A stretch of DNA of 64,000 bases from Alviniconcha marisindica (Eukaryota > Mollusca > Gastropoda > Provannidae): NCBI GenBank assembly GCA_018857735.1, contig JABMCL010002447.1:1-64000 (forward strand), read 5' to 3'. The position numbers and the translations under genes are program-made. Below are positions 21,180 through 32,028 of this stretch, one piece after another. Below the pieces are notes generated by a model, which ran no database searches, was not told the DNA's origin, and worked only from the letters and a program-made list of their open reading frames with translations. Each line of letters starts with the position of its first letter. Position 1 is the stretch's first letter.

Positions 21180-21965
21180 TAAGGGGCCATCGCGCTCCCT
21201 GTCGTTCCTAACATACAATGTTGCGGGGCTGTCATCCACACATTTGCCATGGGTAAGATCTTTTATGTCTGATTTCGATTTTGTGTTTCTCACGGAAACA
21301 TTTTCAGTTAATTTCCCTTCTCATCTATTTCCTATGCACGACGTTTTTCTGTCGCCTGTTATAAGATTTTCAGATGCTACGACGGCTAGAATATCAGGTG
21401 GTGTTGCACTTTTGATCAAAAAAGAAAAACCTGTTTTGTAAAACAAATTCATGTGGAATTGGACAACTGTGTTGTTCTTAAACTCTCGCGAGACTTAACG
21501 GGCTTGGATACGGACAGTGTGTTCTGCCTCCTTCGCAAAGCCTATATTACACCGACACGGAGATAGACAACGGAGTTGCCCTACTTGAGCAGTGCATCAT
21601 TGATATTTTTGAAGAATTTGGTGAACTCCCCATCATTATTTGTGGAGATCTAAATGCAAGGACTGGTGGTATGAATGCGAGAGATGTGCAGTTGCTGGAT
21701 GACGTTGTTGAAGATGTATGCAATGAAGATATTATTGACGATATACACTTTAGAAGAGTGTCCAAAGATGTTACCTTGAACGAGTTTGGCCGGTATCTCC
21801 TTTATGTGTGTGAGCAATTTAATCTTGTTGTACTGAACGGTTTATTACCAGGAGATGAAGACGGAAATTTCACATACATTTCTCACAGTGGCTTAAGCGT
21901 AATTGACTATTTTATTATGTCAAGATGCCTAGTTCGTTTAGGATTACAGTTAAGCATTGTCCCTT
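21180..21965 (+). pseudogene. AP-like endonuclease of LINE ORF2
   Basis: The frame opens with SLSFLTYNVAGLSSTHLPW (21195-21250), then FDFVFLTETF carrying the metal-binding Glu. After a frameshift between 21441 and 21580 it continues IIICGDLNARTGG and FTYISHSGLSVIDYF. The end SKHMPVKMS lies after a stop at 21965. These are the N, E, GDxNA and S-x-IDY blocks of APE-type LINE endonucleases, which nick target DNA to prime reverse transcription. No catalytic block is obviously lost except through frame breaks. Confidence 0.85.
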
Positions 21966-22031
21966 AAATTGATTCCAAACATATGCCAGTAAAAATGAGT
22001 TTAAAGCTTCCAAGTATGGTGAGTAGTACTG

Positions 22032-23240
22032 ATGCTAAACCAAAAACGTATAAGGTTCAAAAGTATATTTTGGAATACAGAAAAAGCACAACAATATTTT
22101 GATACTTGTTCATCAAATGATGTTTCTTCTCTGTTTAAAGACGCCACCGGCTTAATTGATGTAGACATTGAGGCTGCACTTTCCAAATTCACGGATGGAA
22201 TCCGTAAAGCAGGGCACTGTATGCAAAGAACCGTTAAAGATAAAGGTAGCCCTTGGTTTGATGGTGAGTGTAAAAATAAACGACGCCTCGTACGGCAGTG
22301 CTTGAGAAGATATCACAAATCAAACGGAACTGATGCTAGGGACCAGAGGATTGCTTACACAAAACAAAGGCAAGAGTACAAACGCTTTTTGAAAGAAAAG
22401 AAAGCAGAGCATAAAAATCAGATTATTAAAATTCTTGAGGATAGTGGAAAAGACCCCAGAAAGTTCTGGAGTACAATTAAATCTGTTAACAGCAAAGGTT
22501 CTGTGCCTAGTGCGATTACTTCGGATGAATGGTTTCGTCACTTTTACGAAGTTTTTAATTTGGACTATACTGCTGTAGAAATTAGTTTTTATGTCAGCAT
22601 CAGAAACGAGGTTGATATAGAACTGCACGGTATTTCCGATATATTAGAGGTTGACATAACGCAGCTAGAGGCGCTTGATGCCATTAGAGTCTTAAAGAAC
22701 AATAAAGCCCCAGGTCCGGATGGCCTTAGCGGTGAATTCTATGAGTATGCAGTTCCATGTGTTGTTGAGTTTAATAAGCTTTTTGATACAGGAACGTTCC
22801 CATTGGGCTGGTCTGAAGCTGTAGTTCAACCAATACATAAGAAAGGGGACATCAATTCTCCCGACAACTACAGGGGTATTTCTCTCCTTAATGTTAGTGG
22901 AAAACTGTACAGCTATATTTTAAATAAGCATTTAACAACATGGCTTGAGGATAATAGATTGATAAATGAAACACAGGCTGGGTTCAGAAAGGGTTATAGT
23001 ACAGTCGATCATGTTTTTACTCTTTTGGCCTTGATACAGAAGCAATTGCTAACTCATGGCAAGCTCTATGCTGCCTTTGTAGACTTCAAAAAAGCCTTTG
23101 ATTTCGTTGATAGGAATCGTCTCTGGGATGTACTTCGAAAAAAATGGTGTGAAAGGAAGAATGTATAGAGCTATAAAAAGTATGTATAGTGTCGTAAAAG
23201 CAAAGGTTCGCGTCGGTGGCGACCTCAAGGAATTTGATTA
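22032..23240 (+). pseudogene. LINE reverse transcriptase, N-terminal two thirds
   Basis: A 378-codon frame covers the pre-RT linker (WFDGECKNKRRLVR, FWSTIKSVNSKG) and RT blocks LKNNKAPGPDGLSGEFYEYA, VVQPIHKKGD, PDNYRGISLLN, TQAGFRKGYSTVDHVF and FVDFKKAFDFVDR (first catalytic Asp). A one-base shift near 23140 carries it on as GVKGRMYRAIKSMY and VRVGGDLKEFD. The homology then stops at about 23240, before the QG and YADD boxes. This is a truncation and not merely a frameshift, since no YADD-like sequence is found in any frame up to 24 kb. Confidence 0.85.
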
Positions 23241-23245
23241 GATTT

Positions 23246-23851
23246 AGACTAGGAGTGTCTTCTCTTAAGGCCCATCCGAGGATGATTTCTTTTCTTTTTT
23301 AACAGAGGCGGTATTGAAGGGATTAGTTCTTCTAGAATGTGGGTCTGATGTTTATGAATGTATTTTTTTTGTGGTTGTTGTTGGGTTGGTTTGTTTCTTT
23401 GTCTGTGTTTTTTGTTTGTTTGTTTGTTTGTTTTTCTTATCTGTGTTTGGGCTGATATTGAAGTAAGAGTTTTGTATAAATATGAGCAGTTTTGAAATGG
23501 TGTGGACATAAGGCAGAGTTTGGTCGTCTTCAGGTGACCCATGCAGTTGATAGGATATTAAATTCCAGTTACTTAAAATCACGCACAATGAAGCTAACGA
23601 TACAGAAACGTGAGTAACGTGTATAGAGCTAAAATTGTCCGTTTAATTTCTTTATTTAAACCCTGAAAGACATAGAGAATAATATAATAACGGTACATTA
23701 GGCAGCGCTTACACTACACCCCTAGGCGCTTTTCAGCCACACACAACAGCCATACAGGCTACATAGGAGCATACATATTCAAAAATTCAAACACGCGCAC
23801 GCCCTCAAGCATGCACACACACGCGCGCACGTGCTCACACACACACACACA

Positions 23852-23922
<71 letters not shown>

Positions 23923-24480
23923 TTTAGCATGTGGGGGGCAGGTGGTTAGGGGGCGCTAAAAGAACAAGTTGTAATCACAAACTGAAGGAGAAGTGTTTCG
24001 ACAGGTGAGTCACCGTGGCAGACTGGGTGGTGACTGTAATGGCCGGAATGTGATAGAATAGTTATACCAAGATGAAATGGCGGTGAAGATGCGAGAAACA
24101 AGCGGGAGGCCACACCGCACAGACGAGAAGTGTGACGGGCGTGAGGTAGGAGGCGGGCTGGCGGTCTGTTCTCAGCCGCCTCTACTGGACGGTGCCTTCC
24201 TGTTACTTCTCAAAACACCCTTCTGTGTCACACGTGACCCGTCCCTCATTCACTTCTACTCTTCAAACTGAAAGGTTTGCACTGCAGACCGCCGTTGTTC
24301 TGGCCTGTCAAATGACGAGCATCCTGACGCCCAAACAACATGACAGTTCTATACTTATACTCTTGTATTTGTTGTTGATGGTGATAATTGTCAGTTTGTA
24401 AAGCGATCCGCGATCCGATCATCCATAGTAAAGCCATGCTTGTGACGCATACTGGGACAGTCTCAGACTGGGATGTCTGA
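23246..24480. other. no gene recognised; (GTTT)n and (CA)n
   Basis: A TTTG-rich tract lies at about 23395-23440 and a (CA)n array with CG-rich start at 23815-23919. No exon or transposon domain is visible. Confidence 0.5.
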
Positions 24481-24955
24481 AATATACAATAATCTACTAC
24501 TCTCGTCTCATGAGATTACTTCAATACTTGAGAAGATTGTGTATAAACAAGTTGAAAAAAGTAAATTTGTGATAGGCCTTATTGTTTAAGATATTGAGCA
24601 AGAGTAATATACAAGTTACGTCTAAACTCATGGAACACTAAATATTTACAGAAAGAATGTGACATGCGTTTGTAAAAATATCATACTTGTTAAACACATA
24701 CTGCTTGAATGTCCTATTACCACAGAGTTATTTTAGAAAAATGGATATGACTTAAATGATTGCAACAACGTAAAAGATATTTTGTATAATACTGATTTTA
24801 TCAGTCATATTGCTAAATTGATTGCTCATAGTCCTATGGGTAAATTAGTATAATGTATGTTGTTTTTTGTTGTTGTTGGGTGTGTATGTGGGGGGGGGGG
24901 GTCTATATCACCTCGATGTGAACAGACATAAAATAAAATATTGATTGATTGATTG
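24481..24955 (+). mobile_element. I-clade-like LINE, 3' end, copy 1
   Basis: Aligns with 32587-33060. Both encode, with decay, a C-terminal zinc-knuckle region (VTCVCKN, then VKHILLECPITTE) followed by a 3' UTR ending TATCACCTCGATG, GAACAGACATAAA and an (ATTG)n tail. This copy has lost most of the frame. Copy 2 retains RNase H-like sequence upstream. Confidence 0.7.
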
Positions 24956-25270
24956 GGGATAGTCTCTTTCCCAAGTGGCAGACACTTTAGACGGTTTATT
25001 GCGAGAGAGAGAGGGGGGACTGGGGATGAGAATGTGTGTATATGTGTATTTGTCAGCTGAGAGAGAGATTAGTATTAGATAAATTAGTATAAATTAGTAT
25101 AATGTGTGTTGTTTTTTGTTGTTGTTGTTGGGGGGGGGGTCTATATCACCTCGATGTGAACAGACATAAAATAAAATATTGATTGATTGATTGGGGATAG
25201 TCTCTTTCCCAAGTGGCAGACACTTTAGACGGTTTATTGCGAGAGAGAGAGAGGACTGGGGATGAGAATG
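24841..25270. repeat. tandem duplication of a LINE 3' tail and flank
   Basis: The block from AATTAGTATAATGT through the G-run, the LINE tail, GGGGATAGTCTCTTTCCCAA and GGTTTATTGCGAGAGAG occurs at about 24841-25028 and again at about 25085-25270. The second copy leads into a minisatellite. Confidence 0.85.
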
Positions 25271-25810
25271 TGTGTATATGTGTATTTGTCAGCTGAGAGA
25301 GAGACTGAGAGAGAATATGTGCACATGTGTATTTGTCAGCTGAGAGAGAGAGAGACTGAGAGAGAATATGTGCACATGTGTATTTGTCAGCTGAGAGAGA
25401 GAGACTGAGAGAGAAAATGTGCACATGTGTATTCGTCAGTTGAGAGAGAGACTGAGAGAGAATGTGTGCACATGTGTATTTGTCAGCTGAGAGATAGACT
25501 GAGAGAGAATTTGTGTACATGTGTATTTGTCAGCCCGAGAGAGACTGAGAGAGAATATGTGTACATGCGTATTTGTCAGCTGAGAGAGAAACTGAGAGAG
25601 AATATGCGTACATGTGTATTTGTCAGCTGAGAGAATGTGTACATGTGTATTTGTCAGTTGAGAGATAGACTGAGAGAGAATATGTGTACATGTGTATTTG
25701 TCAGTTGAGAGATAGACTGAGAGAGAATATGTGTACATGTGTATTTGTCAGTTGAGAGATAGACTGAGAGAGAATATGTGTACATGTGTATTTGTCAGTT
25801 GAGAGAAGCG
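25020..25810. repeat. 47-bp minisatellite (ACATGTGTATTTGTCAGCTG core)
   Basis: Sixteen or so units, spacing near 47 bp (for example 25684 to 25731), combining GAGAGA stretches with a GTGTACATGTGTATTTGTCA core. ORFs on both strands are repeat translations. Confidence 0.9.
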
Positions 25811-26310
25811 GGAGAGAGAATAGGACATGTGTGTAGGCAGAGAAGACGAGAGAGAGAGGGGGAGGAGGAGACGTACAGGTGGGGAGAAGCGTAGAGGCAG
25901 AGAGAGAAGGGTACAGAAGAGAGGAGAAGCGTAGAGGAGAGAGAGAAGGGGGGGGAGAGACAGGGTAGAGACAGAGAGAGAAGGGGTGGGAGAGAGAGAG
26001 AGAGAGAAGTGGTAGAGGCAGAGAGAGAAGGGGGCGGGAGAGAAGCGGTAGAGGCAAAGAGAGAAGGGGGGGGAGAGAAGCGGTAGAGGCAGAGAGAGAA
26101 GGGGGGGAGAGAAAGCGGTAGAGGCAGAGAGAGAAGGGGGGGGGGGGAGAGAAAGCGGTAGAGGCAGAGAGAGAAGGGGAGGGGAGAGAAAGCGGTAGAG
26201 GCAGAGAGAGAAGGGGGGGAAGAGAAAGCGGTAGAAGCAGAGAGAGAAGGGGGCGAGGGGAGGGGGGGGGGAGAGAGAGAAAGCCGTAGAGGCAGAGAGA
26301 AAGCGAGATG
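25811..26310. repeat. GA/G-rich minisatellite
   Basis: Units of AGCGGTAGAGGCAGAGAGAG with variable G-runs, about 12 copies. The minus-strand Ser/Leu/Pro ORFs here are repeat translations. A short version of the same array recurs at 36040-36140. Confidence 0.9.
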
Positions 26311-26655
26311 CAGGTAGGGGAGGTTGACTGATCTCAAGGATGAAAGTTTTAGGCTGAAGCCTCCTAGACTTACCAGCTGTCCTTTCTAAAAAAAAAAAAA
26401 AACAGCAACAACAAACCACACACACAAAAAATGCAATTCTAGTGATATAGCCAAAAAGCCAAAAGGAAAAAGAAAAGCCTAGTCATGCCGGTTAAAAATT
26501 CACCTAGCTAAAGCTTATATATATATATATAGATCTTGTAACAAAGTCCAAGCATGTTTTGTATTGGAAACCTTTTATTCCGAATGTTCACCCTTGAGGG
26601 CTTTGTCAAGGCCTGCCCGGTCGGTTTGACTGATTCCTATAAAAGCAAAATATGG
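26311..26655 (+). repeat. left flank of DIRS, duplicated at 36140-36515
   Basis: From ATGCAGGTAGGGGAGGTTGA through GGCTGAAGCCTCCTAGAC, an AT-rich spacer with (TA)n and CAAGGCCTGCCCGGTCGG, this sequence recurs nearly identically at 36158-36515 in front of the second DIRS fragment. The duplication therefore includes non-element sequence. Confidence 0.85.
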
Positions 26656-26902
26656 ATTTCTGCACTATGTTAGTGCAACATCTTATTACACTCTTGGGTA
26701 TGAAACACTCTTTCCTTCTTGACCGAGCTCTGTTTGACCTCGAAAACTTTCCGGCAGGAAAAAAAACTGCTCTCTGCGTGCGTGGGGAGGCTTCTGGCAC
26801 CAATTCTGGCACCGTCACTGTCATTGGTCGAGAACTCCCCGCGCACCCAGAATGCCCCGCGTCCTGCTAGTATAAAAACGGGTCTCCCGCCGAAAAGGGC
26901 GC
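26656..26902 (+). repeat. DIRS left inverted terminal repeat (outer part)
   Basis: ATTTCTGCACTAT at the tip, then GGGTATGAAACACTCTTTC, CTCGAAAACTTTCCGGCAGG and CGGGTCTCCCGCCG. It is the reverse complement of 32041-32286 with scattered differences; the inner end continues after the SINE at 27091-27104. Confidence 0.9.
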
Positions 26903-27079
26903 ACACATGGTTCAGGAGCTGTGTGAGAGTCGAGGTGGACGTCCTGGACTGTCCGTCCTAACGAGCCTTCTGGTTTCCGTGGACGTAAAGATTTATTGCA
27001 CCGTGCTTCGGCATTGGTCACAACTTGTCCCTAATATGTCAACTGACATCTGAGGACATAAAGCATCACTTCATCATCA
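26903..27079 (+). mobile_element. 5'-truncated SINE inserted in the DIRS, 11-bp target duplication
   Basis: GAAAAGGGCGC occurs on both sides (26892-26902 and 27080-27090), and the second DIRS copy has the uninterrupted site at 36747-36757. The 177-bp insert corresponds to the 3' part of the tRNA-headed SINE at 54738-55162 and ends in a CATCATCA tail. It supplies a spurious ATG-like start for the gag frame. Confidence 0.92.
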
Positions 27080-27162
27080 GAAAAGGGCGCTTTTTGAAAT
27101 ACTCGCTCGCTCCTCCAGGCAACGACCGGGCAACAGTCGAGCCCTTGTTTGAAACAATAGCA

Positions 27163-28218
27163 ATGGAGTTAAATGGTGGAACTGTGCCAGATGATTTGCC
27201 TGCTGCCGATGCGGACATGCAGGTCAGGCTGGAAGATTCCGACTTGTCGGAGTCAGTTTTACAGAAGATTTGTGACATTGTCGCCAGACTGGTGTCGCTA
27301 GCCATGAACTGCACTCAGCGTACCCCGGGCTCGGTACCTTTTACCCCCACGGAGGCCGCTACGACTGCCACGGCTACCACGGCTTCCGCCAGTCAGGCAC
27401 AGACCGTGTGTATGCCACAGACTCAATGCCCTCCTGTGACATCTGCCTTCGTGCCTCTGTCAGCAGTGGTGTACAGTCTACCTTCACCATCATCAACGCC
27501 GCGGACTTCGGCGTTGCAACATCATTCAGGTCAGGCCGTTTTTTCCTCCTCCTGTCAGTCACGGTCTCCCTATGCCTACCCTCTCCCTTCCTACACGGGG
27601 ATGTATGGGGCAATCCCTTACTTTCGGGCATCCGACTACCCCCTCACCCACACCTCTTCCTCTCGCGGGGCTGGCTTGGCTTCCGAGGGCCCGACTGCAA
27701 CCCCCACCCAGATATCCCTCTCCCTGTCCGAGTACCAACCACAGGCCCACGACTGCGCAGCTTCATCGTCGTCGATGCAGTTTGAAGATGTCAGATCGCC
27801 CCACAAGCCCTTCGAGCATATACCCGCTCTTCGTAATTTTCGTCTGTCTGGAGCGCGGGTAGCACTCTCTAGATCGAAGAACACCAGGGTGCCCTCAGAG
27901 CAGACGCTGCAGCTGTGGGCGCATACCAGGGGATTGATGGAAGGGGGAAACTGGAGGGGGGTGCGCGCAGATAAGATCACCTCTCTCTACACTGCTGACA
28001 GTCAGGTAGCCACCTTCGCTGCACAGTCCCGTCCCTCTGTCTTTCCACTGAACGAATCGGCTGCAAAGAGGGACGACTTCCTGGCATCACAGCAGACGCG
28101 GCTCGGCGCTGCAGCCCACGGCCTCTGTACGGCCTTGACCAGGTTAAATGACGTCACGGAAACTACCTTATTAGGGGGTCCCTCGCAGGCGTCGGAATCT
28201 TTTCCGTTGACCCGGTGA
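27163..28218 (+). CDS. DIRS gag-like ORF
   Basis: The frame is open from 27025, but everything before 27091 is SINE, so the first native start is ATG 27163 (MELNGGTVPDDLPA). The product would be about 351 residues: an acidic start, a Ser/Thr/Ala/Pro-rich middle (residues about 60-230) and a C-terminal region with LQLWAHTRGLMEGGNW and CTALTRLNDVTE. It overlaps the next frame by four bases (ends 28218, next frame open from 28215). The position fits the DIRS structural protein; I recognise no zinc knuckle. Copy 2 preserves the first 60 codons. Confidence 0.6.
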   Translation: MELNGGTVPDDLPAADADMQVRLEDSDLSESVLQKICDIVARLVSLAMNCTQRTPGSVPFTPTEAATTATATTASASQAQTVCMPQTQCPPVTSAFVPLSAVVYSLPSPSSTPRTSALQHHSGQAVFSSSCQSRSPYAYPLPSYTGMYGAIPYFRASDYPLTHTSSSRGAGLASEGPTATPTQISLSLSEYQPQAHDCAASSSSMQFEDVRSPHKPFEHIPALRNFRLSGARVALSRSKNTRVPSEQTLQLWAHTRGLMEGGNWRGVRADKITSLYTADSQVATFAAQSRPSVFPLNESAAKRDDFLASQQTRLGAAAHGLCTALTRLNDVTETTLLGGPSQASESFPLTR

Positions 28219-29570
28219 CCCCTGACGGCCGAGCCGAGTTCGCGCGGCTGGTGAGTGACCAGGTGGCTATTCTCCTCGGGCATGTCCTGCGGGTATTGGC
28301 GGCGGAATGCTCCCTCCTTTGTAGAGACCGCCATCAACTCTGCCTGGACACAGTGGTGGACCTTCAAGCCAGAGCGGACATTGACAAAATTTCACCATCC
28401 CATACATCCCTCTTCAATGGTGACATTGATGCTGTGGTTCAGACCCTGAGACACCGGCGGGAAGTAGGGGGAGCCTTCAGACCAGTCCATGCATTTCCCA
28501 GGAAGCACGCCAGGGACCGAGGGCCACATCATCAACACCGCCACGACAGACAGCCACTCAAGCGGGGTTACTCAAGCGGTGTGTCACCCGTACTGGCCAG
28601 AACGACAACGCCAGTAACGGGCAGTCCTTTCGAGACAGCCCCAGGGATAGCCGGAGCTTTTCCTATGGGAAAGGTCGCTTTCCCAGGGGCAGGGGAGGCG
28701 GACAGCGGCCCTCCTTCCAAAAGAAGAAGGCTTGACTATCCCGCCCCAGTGGCAGGCCGCCTTGCCCTGCATGCCGCCGCCTGGAGGGACATCACGGACA
28801 GTGCGTACGTACTCCAGGCGGTGCAGGAATACCTGCTAGACTTCCACACGAGACCACCTATTATGTCTGCACGCCAGGCCAACGCCATGGAGACAACTAT
28901 GAACAGTGGCAAAGCAGAACTGCTGGATGCTGAGGGGACGGAACTTCTTCGAAAGGGGGCCATCGAAAAATGCAACAGGGGACCGGGTTTTTACAGTCGG
29001 ATGTTCCTTGTCCCCAAGAAAGGAGGCAAATCACGTCCGATAATCAACCTAAAACCACTCAATCGGTATGTGCGAACGCCTCATTTCACCATGACAACCC
29101 TGAAGGATGTGAGCCAACTCATCCGGCCGGGGGACTGGGCCGTGTGTTTGGACCTGAGAGACGCTTATTTTCATGTGCCGGTCCACATACGTCACAGACG
29201 CTTTCTCCAGTTCATATGGAAGGGACAGACGTATCGATACAGTCTTGCCCTTCGGCCTGTCTACCAGCCCCTTTTGCTTCACGAAAGTGACAAAACCAAT
29301 TGTACAGTACCTACGCTCACAGGGCGTCAGGGTAGTGTTCTATCTGGACGATGTGTTGCTGTTAGCTCAGACCAGACGCGGCGCACAAGAGGAGAACCGT
29401 GCATCTGTTGGGCAAACTCGGTTTCTCTCTAAACCACGAGAAATCAGACTTCGTGCCCCGGCACTCTTTTTCTTACCTAGGACTTCAGTGGGACACTCGT
29501 TCAATGTAGGTTCGCTTGCCAAGGTGTCGGAGATACGCTTTCTGGCAGCCAGTCTTTAAGACCGGCGGGT
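28215..29570 (+). pseudogene. DIRS reverse transcriptase (frameshifted)
   Basis: The N-terminal half of the 405-codon frame continues capsid-like sequence, then RT starts: GPGFYSRMFLVPKKGGKSRP, INLKPLNRYV, TLKDVSQLIRPGDW, CLDLRDAYFHVPVH (catalytic Asp) and RRFLQFIWKGQTY. A frameshift near 29240 moves to LPFGLSTSPFCFTK and VVFYLDDVLLLA (YLDD box, active-site Asp pair intact). A second shift near 29400 moves to HLLGKLGFSLNHEKSDFVP and SYLGLQWDT, ending at a stop near 29510. This is the DIRS/Ty3-like RT order. Confidence 0.9.
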
Positions 29571-29802
29571 TGTGTCGGCAAGAATCCTGATGTCCTTTTT
29601 GGGGAAGGTGACGTTTGCGTCGTAGGGTGTCGAGCTGGCTCGTCTGCACTCGCGGGAACTGCAAACTGCTCTGAGGACAGTTTACAAACGCCCACGGGAC
29701 ATTTGCAGGACAGTACACCTACAGAGGGAGGCTCTCCACAGTCTCGACTTCTGGAAACAGCTGACCCCCTCCCCTCTCCCTCTGCGCCGCCCTCAAGCGG
29801 GG

Positions 29803-30420
29803 ATGGCAACAGACGCTTCGTCATCGGGATGGGGCGGCAGTCTTCACGCATTATCGGCCAGCGGCCGCTGGTCCAGGGGTCAGAGGTCACGCCACATAAA
29901 CTCCCTGGAACTGATGGCCGTCGAGAATTCGCTTCGGTCATTTGAGGACAGGGTGGAAGGGAGGACTGTGTGCGTCCAGATCGACAACGGAACTGCAGTG
30001 GCCTACCTGGCGAAGTAAGGGGGCACAAAGTCGGTACTTCTGTCCCGCCTGGCTTGCCGAATCCTGTTGTGGTGCCAACGGCATCGGATAACCCTGATCC
30101 CTGAATACGTGAGGGGGATCGGCAACACAATTGCGGACGGAGGGGAAGGAGATACAATGACACCTGTCACCAACGATGGTGGACAGGATCTTTCAGCGGT
30201 ACGAGACCCCCCAGGTCGACCTCTTTGCCTCCAGGGAGACAGCTCAGTTACCCCAGTACATGACTCTCCAGCGGGGGGACAATCAAGCCCTGGCAGTGGA
30301 CGCTGTCAGTCAGACGTGGGACTTCGACCTGGTGTACGCCTGGTGTACGCTTGTCCCGACGGTGGCCAACAAGCTCAGGGGCTCCAAGACCAGAATGCTG
30401 CTGATAGCACCTTGTTAGTG
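29803..30420 (+). pseudogene. DIRS RNase H and pol C-terminal block
   Basis: RNase H motifs are MATDASSSGWGGSL, HINSLELMAVENSL and VQIDNGTAVAYLAK, followed by a stop (TAA at 30016). WCQRHRITLIPEYVRGIGN continues the domain in the frame from 30067. From 30176 a third frame gives VDLFASRETAQLPQY, DFDLVYAW and LRGSKTRMLLIAP, the block always found between RNase H and the recombinase in DIRS elements. RNase H would remove the RNA strand of the hybrid. Three frame changes or stops break it. Confidence 0.85.
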
Positions 30421-30683
30421 CGACGCTCCGTGGATGCCAGTCCTGACGGAACTCCTGTTCGACACGCCTCGCCGGATCCCCGTGTCTCCGAGGCTCCTGA
30501 TCAACACGGCGACCAACTACCCGATGGGCAACGTGGAGGCTTTGAGGCTGACTGTATGGCCAATATGCGGTCAGCCACAGGCCTCAACCTCCCGTCTGCT
30601 ACCTTCGCGCTTCTGGAGAACAGCTGGAGACCCAGTACCAGGCGGTATGGAAGGAGTGGTCAAGGTTCTGTCAAAACGAGTCT

Positions 30684-31587
30684 ATGGACCCAACTTCCAT
30701 ATGTGTAGAGAGCATGTTGGGCTATCTTCAGTACCTCTTTGATAAAGGTTTTGCTTGGCGTTCTATTGGTGTTCATAGATCAGCCCTATCAAGCATCCTA
30801 GAAGCACACAAGCCCGTTCCGGTCGGCCAGCATCCTCTTGTGTGTAGGTTTGTCAGAGGTGTGTTCAATAAGAGACCGCCCTCTGTTCGTGTGGTGCCCA
30901 CTTGGGATATAGGTCAGGTGTTGTTGTACCTGGCAAAAGATCATCCACCGGCGGATTTATCTCTCTTCAAATTAACGGCGATAGTGTTGTTTCTGCTAGC
31001 CGCTTTTACAGCAAAGAGGGTTAGCGATCTTGTGCTCTTCTCGGTGGATAGCAGTTTGTGCCACGTGACTGATGAGTGTATTGTGCTTCAGACTCAGTTC
31101 GGGTCGAAGACGGATAGACCGGGGCATCGCTCCCCCCGCCCCAGCCCCCCCTCCCCAGCCCCCCCCCCCCCCCCCCCCCCCCACCTGTTACTGCGGAAAT
31201 GTGAGGAGGAGAGCCTTTGCCCAGTCCGGTATGTGTCGGCCTACAAAGAGCGAACGGAGCCGTTACGCCAAACCAGCGGCACTCAGCAGCTGTTCATCTC
31301 GCAGTTCACCCACCGACCCTTTGAAACTGGCTACACTGAGGCGGTGGATGGTGAAAGTGATGCGGGAAGCAGGAGTGATTGCATCAGCGGGTTCAACGAA
31401 GACCACGGTGACCAGCTGTGCCCTGCTGCACGACGTGCCCTTACAACAACTCTTGAACTCAGCGGACTGGATACGGGAAGACACGCCCTTCCGTCATTAC
31501 GTGCGTGTTCTACCAGAGAGAACTCTTCGTTCCATTTCGTCTCAGCGCTCCTTGCAAGACGCTGTGTTAGCTCAGCATGAGCGGTAG
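30684..31587 (+). pseudogene. DIRS tyrosine recombinase
   Basis: The frame from 30684 reads MLGYLQYLFDKGFAWRSIG, HPLVCRFVRGVFNKRPP and LFLLAAFTAKRVSDLVLF, where the Arg of AKRVSDL is the first catalytic Arg. A C-run at 31158-31182 expands a Pro stretch inside KTDRPGHR...LLRKCEEESLCPVRYVS. After a frame change near 31325 it continues LRRWMVKVMREAG, GSTKTTVTSCALLHDVPL and DTPFRHYVRV, where the Tyr is the candidate nucleophile. At the place where DIRS recombinases have HxxR the sequence reads GSTK, so two catalytic residues seem to be substituted. It would integrate the circular intermediate without making a target duplication. Confidence 0.8.
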
Positions 31588-31884
31588 TGACTGTCGGGTT
31601 TGAGGTCTTGGTGACAGGCAAAGGTTTCACGCACCTATCTTTTTAAATCATCTGGGGCCTCAGCCCTCTGTCAAGACTCGTTCTAACCTGCCGAGTGTGT
31701 ACATACGTGTATCGTTGTACGTGTATATTCTGTTAATATGGCTGTTTATAAAGGTGTGTATATACGTCTAAATTCTTGCGGCGTCGCCTCCTTTGCCGGT
31801 TTTATGCGAGCTTGGAGTGAACGGTTCTCCCTTCCAGGCCTGTTTACAGCGGAGAATCATGCGATTGACAAACAGTCACCCAAG

Positions 31885-31985
31885 AGTGTAAGATGTTGCA
31901 CTCACATAGTGCAGAAATTGTAGAATTTTGAAATTCTAATGCATAAAATTAGAATTTCTGCACTATTGTGCAACATCTTACACTT
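31885..31985 (+). repeat. DIRS internal complementary region (long hairpin)
   Basis: GTGTAAGATGTTGCAC on the left and its complement GTGCAACATCTTACAC on the right enclose a second inner palindrome (AATTCTAATGCATAAAATTAG). The two halves match the tips of the right and left inverted terminal repeats, as expected for the DIRS circular junction template. Confidence 0.85.
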
Positions 31986-32028
31986 CATGGTCGCATGATT
32001 ATCTGAGTAAGAGATGAGTAGTCTCGCT

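Larger units (their letters stand above)
17308..23245 (+). mobile_element. APE-type LINE with 2A-like ORF1, truncated in RT
   Basis: The order is a GC-balanced 5' leader (17308-17562), an N-terminal ORF piece, a 2A-like motif, a Pro/Thr minisatellite, a coiled coil and L1-ORF1p-like RNA-binding region, a second repeat, an AP endonuclease and the first part of an RT. It breaks off at about 23240, before the YADD box. The layout is that of APE non-LTR elements in which 2A-like oligopeptides have been reported, including from molluscs. RT style (PDNYRGISLL, VDFKKAFD) suggests the I/Nimb/Ingi neighbourhood, without proof. Five in-frame stops in ORF1 and at least three frameshifts make it inactive. 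Confidence 0.85.

Noticed and set aside
26606..27021. Overlapping ORFs on both strands at 26606-26961 and again at 36462-36831
   Set aside because: They translate the DIRS inverted terminal repeat and recur wherever it does; not genes.
31072..31200. Proline-rich stretch in the DIRS recombinase region
   Set aside because: Product of a 25-base C-run that also shifts the frame; not a real domain.
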